DNA of 64,000 nt from Bacteroidales bacterium (GTDB lineage: Bacteria > Bacteroidota > Bacteroidia > Bacteroidales > Tenuifilaceae). The notes below the pieces were generated by a model, which ran no database searches, had not been told where the DNA came from, and saw only the letters and a program-made list of their open reading frames with translations. Position 1 is the first letter of the stretch. Each line of letters starts with the position of its first letter. Where the stretch lies: NCBI GenBank assembly GCA_016931855.1, contig JAFGDZ010000081.1, forward strand, positions 62,001 through 126,000, read 5' to 3'. Below are positions 53,323-62,563 of this stretch, one piece after another. The translations under genes and the position numbers were made by a program.

Positions 53323-55446
53323 ATGGTAAACGCTATGAGAAAGGTAAACCTACTACTAATGGTTATGGCTTTTGCAGCAACGTTCCAAGGATGCCAGCAG
53401 GCAGACGACAAGGGGGCAAGCGCTCCCATTCAGATTAACAATGAGCTAACCGCCGACGAGATTAGCAAGGGAATCCTTAGCCCCGAAGTGCTTTGGAAGT
53501 TTGGCCGGGTATCTGGTGCCGAGGTGTCTCCTTGCGGGAAAATGGTGGTTTACGGCATTAGCCGTTACTCTGTACCCGACAATAAGGGTGTTACAAACCT
53601 TTTTATTGTTGATGTTGATGGTGGAGAACCCCGCCAGCTAACCGACAATGCCGGTAGCGAGTTCGATGCGCACTGGCGTCCCGATGGTAAGCGAATTGGT
53701 TTCATTTCAACCCGTGGCGGCTCAGCGCAAATATGGGAGATGAATCCCGATGGCACCAATATGGTTCAGGTTACCAACATTGAGGAAGGCATTAACACCT
53801 TTAAGTACGCTCCATCGGGAGATAGAATCCTTTACACCAAAGATGTTAAGTTTGTTAAGGTTACAGGTGCCGAGATTCATCCCGATATGCCAAAATCTAC
53901 AATGAAAGTTTACGATAACCTTATGGCTCGCCACTGGGATCATTGGGAAGATGGTGCTTACAGCCACATCTTTGTTGCCGATTACACCAACGGTAAGGTT
54001 GGCGCTGGTAAGGATATTATGGAGGGCGAGATTTTTGAGGCTCCACTTTCTCCATACTTCGATGCTGCCGATATCACCTTTAGCCCTTGTGGAAAGATGA
54101 TTGTGTACGCTTGCAAAAAGCAGTATGGAAGAGATTTTGCCGTTAGCACAAACGCCGATCTTTTCCTTTACAACATAGAAACTGGCGAAACCAAGAACCT
54201 AACCGAGGAGAACGTTGGTTACGATAAGTATCCTGCTTTCTCGCCCGATGGCAAAATGCTTGCATGGCAAAGCATGGAAACCCCAGGTTACGAGAGCGAT
54301 AAGCACCGCCTATTTGTTATGGATTTGGCTACTGGAACCAAGCAGTACCTTACCAAAAACTTTGACCAGAACGCCGACCAAATTACCTGGAGCGCCGATG
54401 GTAAGTTTATCTACTTTATTAGCGGAATTAAGGGTACTGAGCAGCTTTACAAAATGGATCCTCAAACCCTTGAAATAGCCCAAATTACTACAGGTAAGCA
54501 CAACTACTCCTGGTTTGGTTTTGGCAATGGTGCTTTAGTAGCTCAAAAAATGAGCATGAGCATGGCTGCAGAGCTTGTTCGTGTTGATGAGGCTACTGGT
54601 GCCGATACTCAGCTTACCTTTACCAATAAAAATATTTACGAGAATATTAAAATGGGCGAGGTTCAGGAGCGTTGGGTTAAAACAACCGATGGAAAGGACA
54701 TGCTTGTTTGGGTTATTCTACCTCCTAACTTTGATGCTACCAAAAAATATCCAGCACTTCTTTACTGCCAGGGTGGGCCACAAAGCACCGTGGGACAGTT
54801 CTTTAGCTACCGCTGGAACTTCCAAATTATGGCTGCTCATGGCTATGTTGTTGTTGCTCCAAACCGTAGGGGTGTACCATCGTTTGGACAGGAGTGGAAC
54901 GCCCAAATATCTGGCGACTATAGCGGTCAGAATATTAAGGATTACCTAAGTGCAATTGATGATGTTGCCAAAGAGTCATGGGTTGATGCCGACCGCTTAG
55001 GTGCCGTTGGTGCTAGCTATGGTGGGTATTCTGTGTACTACCTTGCAGGTATGCACAACAAGCGCTTTAAGGCATTTATTGCTCATAATGGCATGTATAA
55101 CTTCGAGAGTTTTTATGCAGCTACCGAGGAGACCTTCTTCCCTAACCATGACTTTGGTGGTTCTTACTGGGATAAAGAGAATAAGGTTGCTCAGCGTACC
55201 TTTGCCAATAGCCCTCATAAGCTGGTTCAGAACTGGGATACCCCAATTATGGTTGTTGTTGGGGAGAACGACTTCCGTATTCCTTATACCGAAGGGCTAC
55301 AGGCATTTAATGCAGCTCAGCTACGCGGAGTGCCTAGTAAGCTGCTTATGTTCCATAATGAGACGCACTTTGTAACCAAACCCCAGAACGCCATTATTTG
55401 GCAGCGTGAGTTCTTTGGATGGTTGGATCAATGGTTAAAAAAGTAA
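53323..55446 (+). CDS. S9-family serine peptidase (prolyl oligopeptidase type), exported
   Basis: A 707-residue peptidase that trims oligopeptides, of the DPP-IV/acylaminoacyl-peptidase type. After an N-terminal hydrophobic segment with a possible lipobox (ATFQGCQQ, Cys27; F-Q-G-C is not the standard lipobox) comes a beta-propeller with WD-like SPDGKMLAWQSME repeats, and a C-terminal alpha/beta-hydrolase domain. The catalytic triad is visible: Ser at about 565 in AVGASYGGYSVYYLAG, Asp in VVGENDFRIPYTEG, His in NETHFVTKPQN. A terminator follows at 55464. Confidence 0.92.
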   Translation: MVNAMRKVNLLLMVMAFAATFQGCQQADDKGASAPIQINNELTADEISKGILSPEVLWKFGRVSGAEVSPCGKMVVYGISRYSVPDNKGVTNLFIVDVDGGEPRQLTDNAGSEFDAHWRPDGKRIGFISTRGGSAQIWEMNPDGTNMVQVTNIEEGINTFKYAPSGDRILYTKDVKFVKVTGAEIHPDMPKSTMKVYDNLMARHWDHWEDGAYSHIFVADYTNGKVGAGKDIMEGEIFEAPLSPYFDAADITFSPCGKMIVYACKKQYGRDFAVSTNADLFLYNIETGETKNLTEENVGYDKYPAFSPDGKMLAWQSMETPGYESDKHRLFVMDLATGTKQYLTKNFDQNADQITWSADGKFIYFISGIKGTEQLYKMDPQTLEIAQITTGKHNYSWFGFGNGALVAQKMSMSMAAELVRVDEATGADTQLTFTNKNIYENIKMGEVQERWVKTTDGKDMLVWVILPPNFDATKKYPALLYCQGGPQSTVGQFFSYRWNFQIMAAHGYVVVAPNRRGVPSFGQEWNAQISGDYSGQNIKDYLSAIDDVAKESWVDADRLGAVGASYGGYSVYYLAGMHNKRFKAFIAHNGMYNFESFYAATEETFFPNHDFGGSYWDKENKVAQRTFANSPHKLVQNWDTPIMVVVGENDFRIPYTEGLQAFNAAQLRGVPSKLLMFHNETHFVTKPQNAIIWQREFFGWLDQWLKK

Positions 55447-55463
55447 CCTTTTGTTGATAATAG

Positions 55464-55498
55464 GAAGCCACTCAGTTTTGGGTGGCTTCTTTGTTTTA
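55464..55498 (+). terminator. Terminator of the S9 peptidase gene
   Basis: GAAGCCAC/GTGGCTTC stem followed by TTTGTTTT. Confidence 0.8.
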
Positions 55499-55667
55499 TA
55501 TGTTTGTGATGACACCGAATACCCTTATGTGCACCCATAATAGTGCTGTTCCCCTTTCTTATCTAACATCTCAGGTCTAACATCTTAAATCTATTTCCCC
55601 TTTTTGTTGGTACAGGATAAATATTAGCTTATTTTGCTATACCAAACCTATAACTAATTAATTGCTC

Positions 55668-57677
55668 ATGCCCAGAGTAATTTACACTCAAATAATTAAG
55701 GCCTGTTTGCTTGCTCTTCTTTGCGGATTACTTGCAAGGTATGCTAAAGCAGAGCAACAGATTCCTGTTAGCATTGCAAGTCAACTGGAAAGAGGTTTGC
55801 CCTATCAGGAACAGCTAGATTTGCTAAACCATATAGCCGACTCGGTATTCTCCTTGAATTCCGAACTTGGAATAACCCTGGCACAGGAAGCCCTTAAGCT
55901 TGCTAAACGGAAGGGTACTGAGGACGATATTGAAGAGCAGTCGTTTAAAATGGCCACATTTTACTCCAACCTAAGCCTACACGGTAAAGCGCTTGAGTAC
56001 TTTCGCTACTCCTTAGAGTACGCAAAGCAGCATGAGAATAGCCAATACCAAGCATCAATTCTTAGGCGAATTGGGAGTGCCTACTATTACATTGGTCATT
56101 ACGATAAGAGCTTGGAAGCCAATATGGATGCTCTAGCCATATCAAAGGCACAATCCGACGAGGTTGGCTCTGCCTCAGCGTACAATAATATGGGGCTAAT
56201 TTATCAGGTTAGGAGTGATTATGACCTTGCAATGGAGAGCTACACAAAGGCCGAGGTGCTGTTTGTTAAGCTTAACGATGGGGCTAATCGCTCCTTGGCG
56301 CTGCTTAACATTGGTAATATATACTACTTTAAGGGCGATTTGGACGAGGCGCTTAGCTACTATACCCGCTCTGTTGAAATATCAAAACCTATTGGTAAAC
56401 TGGACAATCTGGCGCTGGCCTACCAAAATATGGCGCTTGTGCATGAGTTAAAGGGAAATCTTACAACCTCATTAAAGTACAGCATTGAGTCGTTGCAGCT
56501 ATACCGCGAAACTAAGAATGAGTATGGAATAGCCAGCCTGTCTAACAACATTGGGAACTACTATATGGAACAGGCCGATTATGCTTTAGCCGAGAAGTAT
56601 TTTAAAGAGGCCGTTGCAACATCAGAAAAAATTGGTTCTCTGTCGTTAAAGCAGATCTCCTACCTCTCCTTTTCTTACTACTTTGAGCAGCAGCAGAAGC
56701 ACGATTCGGCACTTATATACTTTAGGAAGTCGGTTGAGTGTAAGGACAGCATATCAAATAGGGAAAGCGATCAGAAGATTGTTGAGCTGCAAACCCAGTT
56801 TGAGATGAGCAAAAAGGATGAGGAGAATACTAGGCTGCGAAAGCAATCGTGGAGCCTTTCCATTATTGGAACGGTAATCACCCTTTTGCTGCTTACGCTT
56901 TATCAAACTAAAATGCGGGCAAATAGGAAGCTAAGAGGATATAATGAGCAGGTACAGCAGCAGAATAGGGATCTAGAGGTTGCAAATTCTGCAAAAAATC
57001 GCTTTTTCTCCATTGTGGCGCACGACCTTAAAAATCCGTTGGCCTCGTTTATGGGCTATTTAGATGTGCTTAGGCAGAATGTGGCTGAGCTGCCGCGTCA
57101 AGATGTTGAACAGGAGCTTGGCCATTTATATATAATGGCCAATGGAATGAGCGACTTGCTTGAAAATCTTCTAAAATGGGCGCGTAACCAAACTGGCGCA
57201 ATAGAATTTGCCCCAGAATACGTTGATATAAACCTTTTGCTTAACGATACGGTTAGGTTGCTGGAACCAAGCGCGCAGTCCAAGCAAATACGCCTTGAGA
57301 AACAAACTAACGATGAGCTGTTTGCAATGGCCGATAAAAACATGATAAGTACCGTAATTCGAAACCTAATTAGCAATGCCCTTAAGTTTACCTCAAAGAA
57401 TGGGCTGGTTCTGGTTGGGGGTAGGTTAGAGAATGGCTCCGTTTGTGTTTGGGTGGAGGATAATGGAATAGGAATAGCGGACGAGGATCAGTCTAAGCTT
57501 TTTCAGCTCGATGCAAAAATTCAATCGTACGGCACGGCAAATGAGCCAGGCTCGGGTTTAGGATTAGTGCTGTGCCACGATTTTGTTGAGAAGCACCAAG
57601 GTGCAATTTCGTTCGAGAGTAAGGAAGGGAAAGGAAGCCGATTTGAGTTCCGAATACCATCTGCTAGTACCAAGTAG
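55668..57677 (+). CDS. TPR-containing sensor histidine kinase
   Basis: A 669-residue kinase: signal or first membrane segment (ACLLALLCGLLARYAKA), about seven TPR units (e.g. LRRIGSAYYYIGHYDKSLEA, LLNIGNIYYFKGDLDEALSY), a transmembrane helix (LSIIGTVITLLLLTLY, about residues 400-416), a coiled coil, then HisKA with FFSIVAHDLKNPLASFMGYL (His about 451) and HATPase with RNLISNALKFTSKNG, WVEDNGIGI and GSGLGLVLCHDFV. The TPRs would sit in the periplasm. There is no response regulator beside it. The start is the ATG at 55668; a TTG lies 6 bp upstream. Confidence 0.93.
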   Translation: MPRVIYTQIIKACLLALLCGLLARYAKAEQQIPVSIASQLERGLPYQEQLDLLNHIADSVFSLNSELGITLAQEALKLAKRKGTEDDIEEQSFKMATFYSNLSLHGKALEYFRYSLEYAKQHENSQYQASILRRIGSAYYYIGHYDKSLEANMDALAISKAQSDEVGSASAYNNMGLIYQVRSDYDLAMESYTKAEVLFVKLNDGANRSLALLNIGNIYYFKGDLDEALSYYTRSVEISKPIGKLDNLALAYQNMALVHELKGNLTTSLKYSIESLQLYRETKNEYGIASLSNNIGNYYMEQADYALAEKYFKEAVATSEKIGSLSLKQISYLSFSYYFEQQQKHDSALIYFRKSVECKDSISNRESDQKIVELQTQFEMSKKDEENTRLRKQSWSLSIIGTVITLLLLTLYQTKMRANRKLRGYNEQVQQQNRDLEVANSAKNRFFSIVAHDLKNPLASFMGYLDVLRQNVAELPRQDVEQELGHLYIMANGMSDLLENLLKWARNQTGAIEFAPEYVDINLLLNDTVRLLEPSAQSKQIRLEKQTNDELFAMADKNMISTVIRNLISNALKFTSKNGLVLVGGRLENGSVCVWVEDNGIGIADEDQSKLFQLDAKIQSYGTANEPGSGLGLVLCHDFVEKHQGAISFESKEGKGSRFEFRIPSASTK

Positions 57678-57679
57678 CA

Positions 57680-57717
57680 AAAAGGGCAGCAGTGCACAAT
57701 TAGCATGCTGCCCTTTT
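57680..57717. terminator. Bidirectional terminator between the kinase and the prenyltransferase
   Basis: AAAAGGGCAGC/GCTGCCCTTTT stem with a 16-nt loop, between convergent genes. Confidence 0.85.
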
Positions 57718-57732
57718 CCTATTAGTAAACCC

Positions 57733-58662
57733 CTAGATAATTACCGATAGCGCAAGTAGAAAGTCGGTTGCCAGAACTACAACAACATTACTTCCCAGCG
57801 CAGGAATCATATGTTTTAAATCGTCGCCCTTTTGGACTGCTGTTACCGAAGCCTTAATGGCCAATGGAACAGGAAGTAGCGCAATGTAAACCCAGAAAGT
57901 TGTTATGCCAAGCAGAGGCATGGCTATTATGGATCCAAAGGTTAGCGCCATACCCGCAGCGTAAACCCAAGCTGCAACCTTACGCCCAAATAGAACCACA
58001 ATGTGGCGCCTACCGCCTGCTGTATCGGCCTCAAGGTCGGGTAATTCGTTTATTAGTAGCAGTAGGGAGGTAAGTATTCCCGCTGGAATAGACATCCACC
58101 ACACCTCTGTGGGTATAACCTGAGTAAATGGCATGCTAGGCGCTGCTGTTAGCGCAATATAGCTCCCAATTACCATTAATGAGCCTAGGGTTAGCCCGCT
58201 TAGCAGTTCCCCCAGAGCAAAGCGGGTAAGCACTCTTGTGTACGCAACAATCGTGATTCCGCCAACAAGGGCAAATACCAGTATCATTATATGAGAAACT
58301 ATGGCAAAGTACAGCCCAACTGCGGCCGATATTAGTAGCGTAGCAATGGCAACGGCAAGCACTTGGTTTGGCTTGGTAAATCCGCTTACCAGCATACCGC
58401 TACCACCACTAAAGGGAGTACGTTGCGTGCTAAAGTCAATTTTTGTGCTGTAATCGGAGTATTCATTAAACAGGTTTACCGATATATGCGAGGCGATAGC
58501 CCCAATCATTAGAAGCACAATGTGCGTTATGCTGATACTTTCGTTAGCGGGTAGGTACTTATAGGCAAGGCTCACTCCTATGCCAACCAACAAAACAGCA
58601 AGTATTAAGAATGGAGCCCGCATTTGGGCTAGCCATACTTTTAGGTTATTATTTGTACTCAT
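57733..58662 (-). CDS. UbiA-family prenyltransferase (MenA/MqnP-like)
   Basis: Integral membrane prenyltransferase that attaches an isoprenoid chain to a quinone precursor. The 309-residue protein has eight or nine helices and two Asp-rich sites: NLFNEYSDYSTKIDFSTQRT and LINELPDLEADTAGGRRHIV. It resembles MenA and the MqnP of the futalosine route; with MqnE at 4705-5844 in the window, an MqnP-type role in menaquinone synthesis is the likely one, though the substrate cannot be proven from sequence. Confidence 0.85.
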   Translation of the reverse strand: MSTNNNLKVWLAQMRAPFLILAVLLVGIGVSLAYKYLPANESISITHIVLLMIGAIASHISVNLFNEYSDYSTKIDFSTQRTPFSGGSGMLVSGFTKPNQVLAVAIATLLISAAVGLYFAIVSHIMILVFALVGGITIVAYTRVLTRFALGELLSGLTLGSLMVIGSYIALTAAPSMPFTQVIPTEVWWMSIPAGILTSLLLLINELPDLEADTAGGRRHIVVLFGRKVAAWVYAAGMALTFGSIIAMPLLGITTFWVYIALLPVPLAIKASVTAVQKGDDLKHMIPALGSNVVVVLATDFLLALSVII

Positions 58663-58767
58663 TCTACTTTAGTTTTTGTAGCAATTTAACATCCCAATAT
58701 GCAAAAAGGTTCAATTTGCATGCGCCAAAAGTCGCCATAATTTTGGGAGCATGCCAAATAAATGGGC

Positions 58768-58796
58768 AAAAAAAAACCATCCGCGTAAGCGGATGG
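58768..58796 (-). terminator. Terminator of the TM2-domain gene
   Basis: CCATCCGC-GTAA-GCGGATGG perfect stem with a T9 tract on the minus strand. Confidence 0.9.
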
Positions 58797-58818
58797 CTTG
58801 TGGGTATATAGCTTAGAA

Positions 58819-59241
58819 CTAAGCCCACATAAAGAACTTCTCGTTGTTGGTGTACTTGTCGATGTTCTTGTTAACAATACCATCAACAATAATAACAATC
58901 CAGTCAATCATTGGAATGATACCAAAAATACCAAAACATGTGAAGGTGTAAATGGCCCACATGCTACCTTTTGTACCTAGGTAGTGACGGTGAATACCAA
59001 AACCACCAAGGAACCAGCAAAGAAGGAAAGCAATAACTGGATCGTTACCAGCATTGAATGAAGGCATGGTAGTAGTAGCATTTGCATTAACAGCGTCAAG
59101 GCTAATGTTGCTAATAGCAACCTCAGTTGCAGTTGCGAAAACCTGATCAACGTTTGCGTCGTTTACAAAGTAGCTGTTAGCTGCATTTGAAGCCATTACT
59201 GCACCTAGTACAATGGCTAAAACCATTAAAACTTTTTTCAT
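58819..59241 (-). CDS. TM2-domain protein with signal peptide
   Basis: A 140-residue protein: signal peptide (VLMVLAIVLGAVMASNAAN), a Thr/Asn/Ala-rich linker of about 40 residues, and a TM2 domain with CWFLGGFGIHRHYLGTKGSM and GIIPMIDWIVIIVDGIVNKN, ending NEKFFMWA. TM2 domains are two-helix membrane modules of uncertain function. The gene is flanked by a strong terminator. The combination of a cleavable signal with a short TM2 domain is common in Bacteroidota. Confidence 0.87.
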   Translation of the reverse strand: MKKVLMVLAIVLGAVMASNAANSYFVNDANVDQVFATATEVAISNISLDAVNANATTTMPSFNAGNDPVIAFLLCWFLGGFGIHRHYLGTKGSMWAIYTFTCFGIFGIIPMIDWIVIIVDGIVNKNIDKYTNNEKFFMWA

Positions 59242-59320
59242 TTGAAAAACTTGATTTGGGGTTAAACTTAAATCGAAGTTAGCTATAGTTTTTTAATTGG
59301 CAACAGGGGGTGTTGAAAAA

Positions 59321-60217
59321 TCATTGCCGCATTTCATCAACAATACTTAGTAAATAGCCTTTTTGAGAAGATTCTAATCCCTTTTGTTGAGTTAACTTAT
59401 TTGATAGAGAGTTACTTTCCTCTTTGATTGGTTTGCCTAGTTTTTTTAGAGTTTTTATTTTTTCTATAGATAAAATAGGGTTGCTTGGATAAATTTTACA
59501 CATATTCTCTACAATGGTATAGGCAAGTTGAGGCTCTTCGCGTATCTCCATTCCAATTTTGTACCTAAAGTAGCACGATTCCTGTTGAAGTAGTAGATTT
59601 CCTCTTTTTTCACAGGCAATTAGCTGCGTGTAGCCAAGGGTTGGGTTGGGATCGGGGAATACAAAGAATGCTGGAAACATAAAGGGGTGTTTTGCGCTTA
59701 TTGCTCCCAGTCCGTAGTTGTAAATCCCTGCTAGAAAGGTGAATTCATCGTATTTTTGAGCATCTCCAAGAACTCTTTTGTAGTGAGGTAGTATTTTTAG
59801 GGCATTGCGCATTGCACTTGTTTTTTTGCCCATGTAAGAGTCGGCTCTTAGCTGGAAAATGCCAGCAACTATAATTAGGAATTGCTCGGTATCGGTTGGG
59901 GTATCACTACCAATAGCCATAGCACGCTGAAAAATTGCACTTATTCCTTTGTGGCAAAGTGTTTTATCGTATCCGCTAATCATTTTCCACCAGTTCAGGT
60001 TTAGCTGTACTATTTGGTACTCGGTATCAGAGGAGTGAAAGTTTTTTCGGCACAGGCTATCAGCTTCCCTAAAGTTATATAAATAGATGCTCTCTATACA
60101 TGGCGAAAGCTTTGTATGGTTTAGTAGAGTGGCCTTTCCTGCTATTAGCGTAAAGGAGTATGCGGTTACTAAAAGGAGCACTAAGGCTATTCTTTTGCTA
60201 GTTGTTGTGATGCTCAT
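59321..60217 (-). CDS. Exported TPR-like hypothetical protein
   Basis: A 298-residue protein with signal peptide (IALVLLLVTAYSFTLIAG) and an all-helical repeat region (YNFREADSLCRKNFHS, NLNWWKMISGYDKTLCHKG, RADSYMGKKTSAMRNALKIL, FLAGIYNYGLGAISAKHPFM, RYKIGMEIREEPQLAYTIVE). It looks like a degenerate TPR/SEL1-type repeat protein, similar in layout to a group of Bacteroidota periplasmic proteins. No partner gene indicates its role. A -7 box at 60260-60267 lies about 40 nt upstream. Confidence 0.72.
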   Translation of the reverse strand: MSITTTSKRIALVLLLVTAYSFTLIAGKATLLNHTKLSPCIESIYLYNFREADSLCRKNFHSSDTEYQIVQLNLNWWKMISGYDKTLCHKGISAIFQRAMAIGSDTPTDTEQFLIIVAGIFQLRADSYMGKKTSAMRNALKILPHYKRVLGDAQKYDEFTFLAGIYNYGLGAISAKHPFMFPAFFVFPDPNPTLGYTQLIACEKRGNLLLQQESCYFRYKIGMEIREEPQLAYTIVENMCKIYPSNPILSIEKIKTLKKLGKPIKEESNSLSNKLTQQKGLESSQKGYLLSIVDEMRQ

Positions 60218-60259
60218 TAAGGCAATGCTGCGTTAAGTTATAGCTGTATAAAAAGAAAT

Positions 60260-60267
60260 CAAAGTTA
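60260..60267 (-). promoter_or_regulatory. -7 promoter element of the TPR-like gene
   Basis: Minus-strand TAACTTTG fits TAnnTTTG. Confidence 0.55.
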
Positions 60268-60392
60268 ATTGCATTTGCGAATTGTGCGGCATTTATTCTT
60301 GTGTTGGCATTTAAAAGTGATGTTTTTTGTCCATCATAATCTAAAAAATAAATTCTAACTCATTTCCATTATGATAATGGACGCATACATCT

Positions 60393-60400
60393 TACCTTTG
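60393..60400 (+). promoter_or_regulatory. -7 promoter element of the porin-like gene
   Basis: TACCTTTG fits TAnnTTTG; predicted leader about 40 nt. Confidence 0.6.
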
Positions 60401-60443
60401 TCGCCCGTTAAGCCAATACACAAACAAACTATAATTACTGGTG

Positions 60444-61574
60444 ATGAAACGATTACCCCTAATTGCACTCCTTTTTCTTGGTTCTTTTGCTTTACGGGCA
60501 CAGGAGCAAACGGCTACCGATAGCCTTAAGGTTATATCCAACAAGATTATTAAGATGCTAGACCGCAGCTCGTTGTCGGCTCAAATTTTTCTTGGGTACA
60601 GGTACTACAATTACAAGGCCTCTTCTTCTGATTTTAATGAGTTTGCCATTAAACGTGGTTATATCTCATTTAGTCAGGCTATTACCGATAGGCTGTCGGG
60701 GAGAATAACTCCCGATATTACCATTGACCAGGAAGGCGATGGCGAGGGCGATGTTGAGATGCGCCTTAAGTATTGCTATATGGAGTATAAGCATCCTGGT
60801 GGTAGTTTCTTTACCAATCCAACCATCCTGTTTGGTGAGGTTTACACCCCTTTTATTGAGTTTGAAGAGAAGATTAATCGTTATAGAGTTGAGGGGACGC
60901 ACTATTTAGATCGGATTAAGCAAATTAGCTCTGCCGATTTTGGTGTAACCATACGCTCTGAGCTGGGCGGAAAAATGGACGAAGAGTATCAGAAGCGCGT
61001 ATCTAAGAGCCATGCTGGCAGGTTTGGCTCCTTTGCACTTGGTGTTTACAACGGAGGTGGGTACCATGCCTTAGAGAAGAATAAAAATAAAACTTTTCAG
61101 TGGAGGCTAACGCTACGTCCGCTGCCTACAGTGGTTCCAGGGCTACAGTTTACCTATACTGGTGCTGAGGGAAAGGGTAATACCGTTGACAATCCAGATT
61201 GGAGCCTCCATGCGGGTATGGTATCGTATGAGCAAGAGTTTATTACCGTAACAGGACAAGTTTTTACTGCTGCGGGCGATTTCTCCGGCAAGTACATGGA
61301 TGGCAATACGCTTGAGTCGTTTGATAATTATGGCTATAGCGCCTTTGCCGAAGTTAAAATACTGAAAAAGAAGGTTAGCCTTTTTGGCCGTTACGATACC
61401 CATACTATTGAAAAGGCGGCTTTTGATGTTGATGCAAAACGCTACATTGGTGGTATTGCTTACCATATTATTGGCAAATCAAAAATACTTATCGACTACG
61501 ATTACTGGGAGTCAACCGATGCTACTAAGCCAAATGTTGGCGTATTTGAGGTTGCCCTTGAGCTTGCCTTTTAG
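60444..61574 (+). CDS. Porin-like outer membrane protein
   Basis: A 376-residue outer membrane protein with a signal peptide (LPLIALLFLGSFALRAQ) and strand repeats typical of phosphate-selective-porin-like Bacteroidota proteins: FAIKRGYISFSQAITDRLSG, GRFGSFALGVYNGGGYHALE and FGRYDTHTIEKAAFDVDAKR. It ends in a short aromatic strand (FEVALELAF). The start is the ATG at 60444; a GTG is directly upstream. Pore and substrate are not known. It is monocistronic with a terminator. Confidence 0.82.
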   Translation: MKRLPLIALLFLGSFALRAQEQTATDSLKVISNKIIKMLDRSSLSAQIFLGYRYYNYKASSSDFNEFAIKRGYISFSQAITDRLSGRITPDITIDQEGDGEGDVEMRLKYCYMEYKHPGGSFFTNPTILFGEVYTPFIEFEEKINRYRVEGTHYLDRIKQISSADFGVTIRSELGGKMDEEYQKRVSKSHAGRFGSFALGVYNGGGYHALEKNKNKTFQWRLTLRPLPTVVPGLQFTYTGAEGKGNTVDNPDWSLHAGMVSYEQEFITVTGQVFTAAGDFSGKYMDGNTLESFDNYGYSAFAEVKILKKKVSLFGRYDTHTIEKAAFDVDAKRYIGGIAYHIIGKSKILIDYDYWESTDATKPNVGVFEVALELAF

Positions 61575-61610
61575 TACGATATTTCTGCAACACATCCCAT
61601 AGATGCAAAA

Positions 61611-61642
61611 AAAACGGGCGACAGATTTCTGTTGCCCGTTTT
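61611..61642 (+). terminator. Terminator of the porin-like gene
   Basis: AAAACGGGC/GCCCGTTTT with inner ACAG/CTGT pairing. Confidence 0.88.
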
Positions 61643-61743
61643 GTTATAATTCAGTTGAGAAACTAGAGCTGGGTTGCATAAGTATATTTTAGTCTTTACC
61701 GTAGCCCTGTTTAGCGGCTCAACCCTTACGCATAGTGCCTAAG

Positions 61744-62253
61744 CTAAAAAATGTAGGTAATTCCAAACTTACCACCCGAGAAGGCGCTACCACCACCAAA
61801 CTCAAGGTTTAGCGCAAGGTTTTTATCAAAGAAGTAGCGGCCGCCAATTTGTCCGTTTAGGCCCAAACCAGAGGTGTGGTCGCCAGGATAATCCGATGGT
61901 GATGACCAGATGTAAAGGCCAAGGCTTAGTCCTGCGTAAAAGTCAAAGTTGGGAGGGATGTTTAGAATGCGGTTAAAGTGGTAGTTTCCGTTACCCGATA
62001 TTCCAATAATGGTGTGAGAATATCTATCGGTATTCCATTTCTCCCTATAGGCGGCTAGCGATAGCTCTCCACCAACAGTGATGTCGTCGTTAACACCAAA
62101 ATCTAATCCAACGTAAACGGGAAATCCCCATCCCGATAGGCCAACACCAGCATTAACTTGCTTGTTGCCATTACCTAATGATGCTTGTCCAAAGGCGTAA
62201 CCACTAACTAAAACAAAAGCCGTTACGGCTAGTACATACTTTAGTGTTCTCAT
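61744..62253 (-). CDS. OmpX/PagP-size outer membrane barrel protein
   Basis: A 169-residue exported barrel: signal peptide (YVLAVTAFVLVSGYAFGQ), NAGVGLSGWGFPVYVGLDFG, NYHFNRILNIPPNFDFYAGL, GLNGQIGGRYFFDKNLALNL and C-terminal GKFGITYIF. Eight strands of about 10 residues are likely. Function unknown. A -7 box at 62289-62296 lies about 36 nt upstream. Confidence 0.8.
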   Translation of the reverse strand: MRTLKYVLAVTAFVLVSGYAFGQASLGNGNKQVNAGVGLSGWGFPVYVGLDFGVNDDITVGGELSLAAYREKWNTDRYSHTIIGISGNGNYHFNRILNIPPNFDFYAGLSLGLYIWSSPSDYPGDHTSGLGLNGQIGGRYFFDKNLALNLEFGGGSAFSGGKFGITYIF

Positions 62254-62288
62254 AGTTGCAGTTTATTTCAATTTTTCTGTTTCGGGTT

Positions 62289-62296
62289 CAAAGATA
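62289..62296 (-). promoter_or_regulatory. -7 promoter element of the small barrel gene
   Basis: Minus-strand TATCTTTG fits TAnnTTTG; predicted leader about 33 nt. Confidence 0.55.
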
Positions 62297-62513
62297 CAGC
62301 TTCTTTGTAACACATATTAGTAGTGATTTGTTAAGCTATGTAAAGTTTAATCGTATTTTAAGGTGGGTGAACTTTTAGTAAGTAGTTCTAAATTCTGTGA
62401 GCTAGCTGTAAGTGAAACGTTTGTAGGCTGTTATTATTATGTATTGGGAAATGCGTGAGTAGCAAGGGCATTCCATTCTTTAGGTTAACATGCTGTAAGT
62501 TGCTGTGTATAAA

Positions 62514-62545
62514 AGTAAAGGATGGCTTTTGAGCCATCCTTTACT
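62514..62545 (-). terminator. Terminator of fhs
   Basis: A 14-bp perfect stem AGTAAAGGATGGCT/AGCCATCCTTTACT, 4-nt loop, T-rich on the minus strand; 18 bp past the fhs stop codon. Confidence 0.9.
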
Positions 62546-62563
62546 GTCTGTTTCTGCTTTAGG

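Larger units (their letters stand above)
62254..62563. other. 310-bp spacer between fhs and the barrel gene
   Basis: Holds the -7 box at 62289-62296 and the fhs terminator at 62514-62545. Nothing else was recognised in it. Confidence 0.6.
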
